From Symsagittifera roscoffensis (taxonomy: Eukaryota > Xenacoelomorpha > Acoela > Convolutidae), in the NCBI RefSeq assembly GCF_963678635.1, contig NC_087063.1, positions 80,215,574 through 80,279,573 on the forward strand: 64,000 bases of DNA, in the 5' to 3' direction. The notes beneath the pieces were generated by a model. The model searched no databases. It was not told where the DNA came from and saw nothing but the letters and a program-made list of their open reading frames with translations. The position numbers were made by a program, and so were the translations under genes. Each line of letters begins with the position of its first letter. Within the stretch, counting starts at the first letter, position 1. This document shows, in pieces, positions 55,740 through 64,000 of the stretch.

Positions 55740-58700
55740 AATAACTCAACACGATAATGTCCAAAACTTCAACTAACAAGGGACCACGAATCTTTTTATG
55801 TTATCACACTACAGTGTGTATACAAATTTTGAAGAGCAATTGATTACTGGTTATTGGAAATAAAGCTAACACAGACTAATGATATCAAAATATTTGAAAG
55901 ATAGTGTAGTCACTACCCAAAGGAGAAATTTTTAATGAGGGATAAAACCAAAAAAGAAAGAGAACAACAAAAAAAACGTATGTGTATTGCACTTGGTCTG
56001 TCGCAATTTATTAGTCGAACTCGTATCTAAAGAAAGAGCCTTCCCTGTTTAGTGCCGCAATATAAAGACAAAACTTGAAGGCAGTTTTCTTCTCATGTGG
56101 GCGACTTTCGCACCCACCGAGATCTGTGTTAACTATCTGCCCTTGGATTGCCCGAGCTAGATCTACTAAAACTAGTAAGGCAAGCACTTTTCTCAAAATT
56201 AGTTTGGATTGTTATCCAAAAAAATCAGGATCGAAGTCTGTTTTCAATTAGACCTAGAATCGCGAATCTCCGGGTTTAGACTTGTTTTTATTTCTCTGTG
56301 GTCTTTTCAGTTTTTATAAAGGCAAGTTACCAGTTCAGTCACTGCCTGATTCCTAATATTTTCGCTTTGTAACTTACTTTTGTCTACGTATGTTCGGAAA
56401 TCATATGATTGCGTTCGTTTAAAAACAATTTAATTTCCAGGACCTCCGGATTGACAAAAACAGGATCTTTCCGAATTGGGGCCCCCTGCTAATCGGCAGA
56501 AATGGGAGACCTCAGAATTGGAACTACTCCGGATTGACAAAAATAGGACCCCTCCGAACTGGAACCCCTCTGGATTGACAAAAATAGGACCCCTCCGAAT
56601 TGGGCCCCTCCGGATTGACAAAAATAGGACCCCCCGAATTGGGTCCCCTCCGGATTGACAATTATAGAACCCCTCCGAATTGGGACCCTCCGGATTGGAA
56701 AAATAGCCTTTCCGGTTGGTTTAAAAACAATATCCGAGACCCTTCCGGATACGGTCTCTGAGCCTATTATGCTTAATAAACTGACTAGACAGGGTATGTT
56801 CTGGCCCTAGACCCTTCCGGATTTAGGCTAAGCTGCATCTTTAATAATTTTCCTTAGCTGTGAAGGGTCGTCTAACTAGTCTATTTTTGACCTGACTATC
56901 TTTTTCTGGGTTCCTTAGCCCTTCCTTTTTTGTCGAGAAAAGCGTAAAATTGCCTTATTCAACCGTTACTACCGTATGGTAGGGGTATAAGGACTTTCCA
57001 GAAAAGTTTTTACAAAACTTGAAGGGTCTTCTTCACAAATCAGTTTTAAAAATTTTCTCTCCGCTGCTTTCTCATAAAATGGTCACAATTTGTTTTGCGT
57101 CTGGAATCATTTCTTTAAAATTTTTAATTGAACACTTTCGCTGAACTAGAAAGCAACACTTTCGCCGCGTCTGTTCCTTTTCACAGACTAAAATAACAAA
57201 CTCCATATAATCTTTCAGCCATGTTTCAGTAAGAGCTAAATTTTGCGATTTATTAATTTTTGTTTCATGAAAAAGCTCTAAATTTTCTTGATTTTGCGTT
57301 AATGAGCGAACATTTTACAACAAGTTGACACTCAATTTTACGTATCATTCTTTTCTTCTGAGCTTTTCCAATTGTTTATTAGGACAATATAGTTCTACAT
57401 TATGATTTTTGATTTTTTGGCGCTCATTTTCAGAGGCAATTTTTTTAAACCTTTTATTTAAATCGAGTGATCTGATCAATAGTGTGCTGAGAATCGCAAT
57501 CTGAAACCATTAAAAACTCTTTTTTGCTTCAGTCAGTTTTGTTTATAGAATTTTAGATAAATTGTTCTTTTTTTGTTAAAACAGAACTACTGAAAATGCA
57601 AACTATGGGTCTTTGTCTAGTTTAGAAAGTTCCCTATCCGGTTGCTGCTCAATCCGGTTGCACTCTTAATCCGGTCTCAACTGTAACGCAACCAGGATGT
57701 ATACGTAGAATGAAACATTCAAAAATGATTTTCCATTTAAAAAACCGATTAGAATTAGATTTTTGATGGAAAATATGATGGAAGTAGAATTTGATGAAAA
57801 CAAAAATCGGACTGATTCCGCTGACTGGTTTAGTGAACTACATTTTAACAATGTCTGCGCTTGAAAAAAACTGCCTGTAAAACTCCCTTAACAGTCGATT
57901 GTAAATGTGCTATTTCGTGGTTGTTTTACCTGGTTTTTCTTGGGAGAAAGAAAATAAGAAGTTGGAGATGAGAACAATTTTCAAGATTTTCTTGCAAGCA
58001 GATAATAAACGTAATTTTTACTTTAAAAGCAGCAATGTACTAGCTAATTTAAAGTAGGGGCGAAATGTATTGATGGTGAACGTATAACCAACGTGTAAAA
58101 CTGTTGATGAACGTATAAATGTATAACGTATAATGTATAACGTATAAACGTGATGAACGTATAAAACTGTTCAATTAAAAGCTGTGGCGGCACAATCTTG
58201 CTATTACAAAAATGAAGCTACTATAAAGAACATAATGTTGTTGCTACTGTTCTCTGCAAAGTTTTTAATAAAAGAATTTTTTTTGTTTTTTTTTTTATTT
58301 TTCAAAAAGATAAAAATGCATTACCTGAAACCCGTGGCATTAAAAGCTTCTCAAAACATCGTGGTACACTATGGGAAAAAGAGTATGCGGTATTTACTGG
58401 GAAAGGTTTAGAATGAAAGAAGCTGCTGCAACTTTTCTTGGCATATGAAAAAAAAATTCAATTTTTTGATAATTTTTCTGTAAATTTTTAGAATACATTA
58501 TTGAAACTTTATCAAATACTGAGTAAAACTATTTAAAAAAGTAGTAGTTATGACCAAAATGTATAAAAAAATGGTTCTGGAGATAGAAGTTCGGACTCAA
58601 AGATATTTTGTGGGAAGCTATTGCTGTTTTTAACAAGATTTGTAAATTGTAAAGGATAAATGTATTTTGATGGTTTCTGCTTGAATTACATTGAACAACT

Positions 58701-59820
58701 TTTTCGGTCCAGTCTGCTTTCATGATGATTTATAGCAGCCACAAAATTTTAAATTCAAAAATCATTTCAACGTGCGTGTGATAAGCGTAGCTCTTCAAAC
58801 ATTCTGTGCTCACATTCGACTCGAGTCTTTGGAACTCGGTTCTCAGCTAGAAGTCCATGTCAAATTCTCATAGTTGGCCATGTACCGAGCTTAAAGTCAT
58901 CTTGGTTTATGATGGTTAAACTCTCTTAAACCTTCTTCAGAATCGCTCGAAATCAAGTTTGGACATCAGCTTGGAACAACTTTTCTTTCTCTAAAATATA
59001 CCTTTTAACGTAAATTTTATCAGAGTTGAAAGTTTAATTTTCCAAATACTATGCTTCAAGCCATCGAAATTGCATACACATGATGAAAAAAGATGAAAAA
59101 AAAACAGTTGAATCTCTGTTTATTAGCTTTTTCAAATTTATTTCATTTTTGAACAACCAACAATTCTGAAAATTTGGATGGATTAGCGAGAAAGCAACTT
59201 AGGGTACAGAGTCAATGTACATTGGTATGCGGTTAAACTGCAGCCTAATAGTCATCTAAAGACATATCAAATTACAGAACCAACAAATGAATCAAAAAAC
59301 AAATTTTGTTTAAAAAAATTACAATGGCTAAAAATTTTGTTTCGAACCAAAACTTTCACTGTCATAAATGTTCTCTAGAAAACTAAATAATTAGTTGAGA
59401 ACAGTTTTTTGATATGTGAAACGACTCTGTTCGGACTGTCCAACAAAAGTTTTCAACAATTAGTTTTGAAAGTTTACAATCCTATGCAATTTAGTAAGCC
59501 TAAGTTTTTTCTTCCAACCACTAACAATGCTTCTCACGACTCACTGGTCAATTTTTGAGCCAAGGTTTGATGCTGATGGACACTAAGTTTGGGAGATCAC
59601 ACATCACAAAATCGTTTATCACTAGTCTTCAATTTTACTAAGAGGAAAAGAAATTGCTAAATTGTGTATATGACTTGACTGAAAATTGACAGCTGGCCCT
59701 TCCTTGCGAATCTCAGCTTGTTAAGTTTGAAAATTAAAAAAATCTTGTATGTAGGTTTGACTGTACTTGAATGTGTTTATACGTAAAAAGTAAAGGACAT
59801 TTTTTTTGTGTGAAAATATA
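55740..59820. other. Mostly anonymous AT-rich DNA
   Basis: Apart from the minisatellite at 56436-56705, a cluster of ACGTATAA words at 58075-58165, and one small minus-strand frame at 56196-56011, I see no gene. That frame has a hydrophobic start resembling a signal peptide and AATAAA at the stop, but begins only at TTG. Its 61 codons could be a terminal exon or chance. Confidence 0.35.
56436..56705 (+). repeat. Minisatellite, ~36-bp unit
   Basis: Seven or so imperfect units of CTCCGGATTGACAAAAATAG followed by GACCCCTCCGAATTGG. The short ORFs on both strands (Pro/Gly/Arg-rich) are by-products of the repeat. Confidence 0.85.
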
Positions 59821-60860
59821 AATTTATCTATAAACAAAAGCATGTAAATATTTTTTTATGTATGCGTGTATGTATGTAAGTTGATATGTTTCTGTGTATG
59901 AGTATATTTTTGTCCTTGTGTGCTTGTAAAACCAAATTACTTATAACTAGAAGAATAGCTATAACTCAACTTGATTTTTTTTCTAATGTTTCTAGTTTTT
60001 CTTGAAAATTTAACAAGATACTATTTGCATAGTAAATATGTACGCATATATGCTGTGGATGTGTTGGTATTAATGGCGGTATGTATCTATGTAAAAGGTT
60101 ACAGCTTTTCGCAGGTATCTATGTAATTAAGCATGTTTGTACATATTAGTCGTGTGTTTTCGTTTGAGTATTTATAAATTTATGTATGTTTGTATGATTT
60201 TAAATAAGTAAGAACACTTGACTGCATGTCCGCTTGACTGAGTGAACTAATGTAAAATTGTTTCAAAAATTTTACGAGTTATTGATTGAAGTTGTATGTC
60301 TGTTTAAAAGGAAAGTGTGCACACATGCTTGTAAAGTACGATCCATGTCTGTTTGTAGGCAAGTATTTGTGCATATTCGTATGTGAGTATGAAAGGCTTG
60401 TATATATGGTTGTATGTATATACGTATGAACGCCAGTCTGATTCTTTTTGTCTGAATGCGTGTATATATTCATCTTGAAAGTGTGAGGTGAATGTAAGTT
60501 GGTTTGTATGTTTACATGTGTTGTATATTATAGGTCACTGGAAATAATAAGTAAAATTTTTGCAATTGTGTCAGCAAAGTTTCTCGTAAATTTGATTGCA
60601 GGTTTAAAAGTATGTAAGCAAGTATCTAAAAATTATTTTCTGTTTGTTTGTATGCCTTTACTTATGTATGTATAGTAATTTGTTTGCATTCTATTTATGT
60701 ATAAGTGTATGTATGTTTGTATGAATGTATGGTCTTATGTATATATGTCGCTATCTATGTATGTATCGAAGTATTTATATATGTATATATTTATGATATG
60801 TATGTATGTATGTATATATGTATGTATGTATGTATGTATGCATGCATGCATGTATGTATG

Positions 60861-60894
<34 letters not shown>

Positions 60895-61620
60895 TGTATG
60901 TATGTATGTATGTATGTATGTATGTATGTATGTATGTATGTATGTATGTTTGTATGAATGTCTTTAAGAAAGACTTTATATGTGTATTTTTGTTTATAAG
61001 TAGGTATGTATGTTTGTTATTATGTATGTATGTGTGTTTGTATGTATGTTTAAACGTATGTGTTTAAAAAGAGTTGTATCTACGTATTTTCGTATGTAAG
61101 TTTATATTGATTTCTTTGAATAAGACTTCATTTTTGAATGAATGCATATCTGTATGTTTTTTGTATGTATGTAGTAACTTTGTATATTTGTTTGTATGGT
61201 TGTCTATTTATACTTGTTTATATAAGTACCTATTTATATTTGTTTGTATGAGTGTAAGTATGTATATATGTATCTATGTATGCATTTATACATGTATGTG
61301 TTATGTATGTTTTTTTTGTTTATGTATAGATGCATGTATGTTTGTATTCAGTATGTGTGTATGTATTTGCTTTTGTATGTAAGTCTGTATGAATATCCTT
61401 AGGTAAGTATTTATATGTGTATGTCTAAACTTATGTATAAAAGAAAACATGTATGACTATTTTTGTTAGTATACAAGTACGTTTGCAACTTCTGCAAGTG
61501 CAATTATGTTTTTGTGTGTATACAAGTATGCAGCTTTATATGTTTAGTGGGTGTATGTATGTTTGGGTATAGGTGTAATCGTTTATTGTATTTTATTTAG
61601 ATGTATATATGTAACTCACA
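59820..61620 (+). repeat. TATG tetranucleotide microsatellite domain
   Basis: 1.8 kb dominated by GTAT repeats, purest at about 60795-60950, with decayed flanks on both sides. The Met-Tyr-Val-Cys ORFs are translations of the repeat in three frames and are not genes. Confidence 0.95.
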
Positions 61621-63538
61621 CCAAATCTTTCTTATCTCTCTTCTTAAGTTTCTAAAATATTCTGGAATAATCAACCAGATACTATAATCATAGTCTTTTT
61701 CATTTTCTTCAATTGCAAACTAATTTGATTAATTTTTCGAAATTTTCCTTGAAAAATTTGATCTTCCAGGTATCTTTATTTCGAACAAAACATTTTCAAA
61801 CAGTGGCATAAGCAGCATCGATTTTAATTTCAATTTATCTGCAGTTAATGACCTTGAAAAAAGTACTAAATTAGAAACATGAAAGATCAGTTTTCAAGTT
61901 TTTACAAAAATTTGTCGATGGGAGCAGCAAACAACAATTTCAATTGGAAGTTTTTGATGAACTTTGCGCATAGAGATAATGATTACGATGACCAAATCAT
62001 CAGAAGAAAATTATGGTTTCTCGAGGAGAATCATTGACCGTGCAGATAAACACGATCGATAGAAGAATGGTAGAAAATGACATGCTGCTGGTAGAGGTGA
62101 AGACGGTAAGCGACCAAAGTTAATCGAAAGGTTTTGTACAATTGAAGGATGATTGATCAATCTCTAAAAGTCACAAATTGTAAATGGTTTTTATCTGAAA
62201 AAACATAATATTGAATCGAACTTATAAACCGAAATAAGTGTAGCAATTCTGTAATCAGATAAACAGTCAGTAGACACTTTTTTAAAATTCAAGACTTATT
62301 TAGTTGATAGAGCTTTTTATGATAATGGCTCAAAATGCTTACGCTTTTTGTCTTCTTGTATCGGGACTCAAAAATTTTAATTGCTCAAATTAAAATTTCC
62401 AAACAAAATTAGTGCAAGAAATTATAACATTTTTTTTCTTAATTTAAATATGTCTTTGTTAGTCGTTCCAGCTTAAGATAACACAAGGTAATTGACGTTT
62501 ATTGAAACGCATTGAAAATATAAAATGGTACTTACATTATTTCGGAAACTGCTGTAGCCAAATTAGTCTGAAATTAATGTTTAGTGTGAAACAGCTGTCA
62601 TTCTGATGGAACCCAAAGATCCAGGTAGAGTGTTGATGATAAAGTTTGTTTTTATATCTCACAATTTCAAACAACTAACGGTTTTTCGATACGAAATGAG
62701 AGGACATAGCATGCTGCTAACTGTTTCGATCCTACTAGTGATCAGAGCGTGAATATGAAAGATTGTATCACCTCAAACATTATTGAAAGAAAGGTTGTAC
62801 TCTTAATAACACAATTTGTTGTAGATAAGTAAAAAAAAAGCCAACAAAGTAAAATGGGTCAAAAAGCCACCGTAATTTGAAAGGCAATAGCGTGATCAAG
62901 AAAACAGTCAAAAGTTCAGATTTATATTTTAAAACTCAAAATTTAATTTAAGTTCTGTCTTTCTCGATTGAATTTGCTCTAATTTGGATAACTGCTTTCC
63001 TTAAAAGTTGCAAATACGTTTTCGACTGCCTTTAAATGATAGTCACTCTGTTTTGTTGTATATATTCACACATAAATAACAGTTTTTACCCAGTTTTTAG
63101 GTCCGCTTTGACAAATATTTTCAAAAATTCAGTTTGCACAATAAAGTTAATAAGACATACTAAACATTTTCTAGAAGCCTCGAAAATTGGTTTCCTTTTA
63201 TTATAAAAAGTGATATATACAATTCCTAGAATTGGCTGTAGCAAAATTAAAGAGCACTTTTGGCTTTCATCAGTGTTCTCGCTTTTCAAGATCTTTAGTC
63301 ATTTCAACTTTTTATCTCTTTCAACCTTTCTAAGAAATCAAAGCTTTTGACCTAGATTTTAGACGTTTTTTCAGTCTCCTGTAGACACAGAAAATGGAAA
63401 TGTCGGATTTTTCAAGCAAATTTTATTATGTTACAGTTTTCAGTGTTTAGTAATTTTTCTTTGTCTTTTACCTTCAGTTGGCTTAAAGTATTTTTTCATT
63501 CCTATTTCGTTCAAATTGATCATTAATTTTAGCCTAAA
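61621..63538. other. Anonymous AT-rich DNA
   Basis: I found no ORF, repeat or RNA gene that I can support in this stretch. Confidence 0.4.
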
Positions 63539-63687
63539 TAGAGGTGGCGGCCGCCGCACTTGACAAATTTTCCAGTCTTTGCGATTCAGCAACAAAACAT
63601 GCATTTTTAAAGGAAATCGTTCACCGCAGCCAACAGTTAAGATACGCTGCCAAAATCTTGTGCTTTCCTATGTACCATATAGTTTGG
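63539..63687 (+). CDS. Doubtful exon-like open segment
   Basis: After a TTTTAG acceptor-like site (about 63532) a frame reads AAAALDKFSSLC and continues with charged, ordinary-looking protein for ~45 residues. It has higher GC than its flanks, but no start ATG and no good donor. I do not recognise it. Confidence 0.2.
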
Positions 63688-63798
63688 TTGCATATAATAG
63701 GTATAAAACGTCATTTTACATGTAAACAAGCCAATACTTCCAAACTTTAGAAGGGAAAATATGCACCAACCAAAACTTAATTCCGTTCCCGTTTCCAT

Positions 63799-63957
63799 AA
63801 AGTGGCTGGAAAATTATCAATTTTAACCCCCATTAAAACACGTATGCCCGATAAAGTAGGAGCTTTAACCCCTTTGGGGGTTAAAAGTGGTCAGTACAAC
63901 GGCACACCGAAAAAAAATGAGGTTTAAAAGTGGTCATTTTCCTAGCCACTTTTACTA
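63799..63957. mobile_element. Short TIR element
   Basis: AAAGTGGCTGGAAAAT at the left is mirrored by ATTTTCCTAGCCACTTTT at the right. Homology continues inward through TTTTAA.CC.CATT, giving ~36-bp imperfect inverted repeats around ~160 bp. A central hairpin AACCCCTTTGGGGGTT is also present. No ORF; a MITE-like sequence. Confidence 0.6.
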
Positions 63958-64000
63958 TACTGCTAATGAAACTTTTAAGCATACTGGAGTTTTTCGAAAC

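Noticed and set aside
60697-61382. ORFs of Met-Tyr-Val-Cys repeats
   Set aside because: They are frame translations of the TATG microsatellite, open only because the repeat has no stop in those frames.

Overview
The window is eukaryotic and almost certainly from an invertebrate animal. It has spliced genes with canonical GT/AG sites, a long intron full of transposable elements, a metazoan-type IRG GTPase, Polinton/Maverick capsid relics, Ty3/gypsy debris and long TATG microsatellites. Most of it is AT-rich and gene-poor. I could not fix the phylum from sequence alone.

Layout. (1) 1-4862 (+): three tightly overlapping ORFs of a virus-like or env-bearing element. They are the end of an unidentified protein, an 872-aa envelope-glycoprotein-like protein, and a 601-aa protein I do not recognise. 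A perfect splice donor and a poly(A) signal follow, then about 2 kb of G-poor non-coding DNA. (2) 6896-7583: a dispersed repeat, then a 200-N assembly gap. (3) 7822-22268 (+): the 3' five exons of a histidine acid phosphatase (lysosomal/prostatic type). Exons 3 and 4 are separated by an 11.9-kb intron that holds small TIR elements, a minisatellite, a four-copy tandem array with a 1.6-kb unit, and part of a four-member family of ~530-bp elements. (4) 22.3-30.1 kb: intergenic DNA with a 99-nt near-perfect hairpin and two more members of that family. (5) 30168-31508 (-): an immunity-related (IRG, p47-like) GTPase with an intact, uninterrupted coding region. (6) 31.6-35.7 kb: repeats. (7) 35767-37310 (-): a decayed Polinton/Maverick-type structural-gene pair. 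(8) 38.45-55.5 kb (-): a GC-richer block of rearranged, dead Ty3/gypsy DNA. It contains gag, a CCHC knuckle, protease, RNase H, integrase, an internal duplication, and a gag-linked SGNH/GDSL hydrolase-like domain. (9) 55.7-64 kb: minisatellite, TATG microsatellite, a small TIR element and a few doubtful ORFs.

Only two host genes can be supported: the acid phosphatase and the IRG GTPase. The rest of the recognisable coding sequence is mobile or viral in origin. The best candidates for something undescribed are the three-ORF virus-like unit at the left edge, the SGNH domain inside the gypsy gag region, and the ~530-bp element family with a 3' terminal hairpin.
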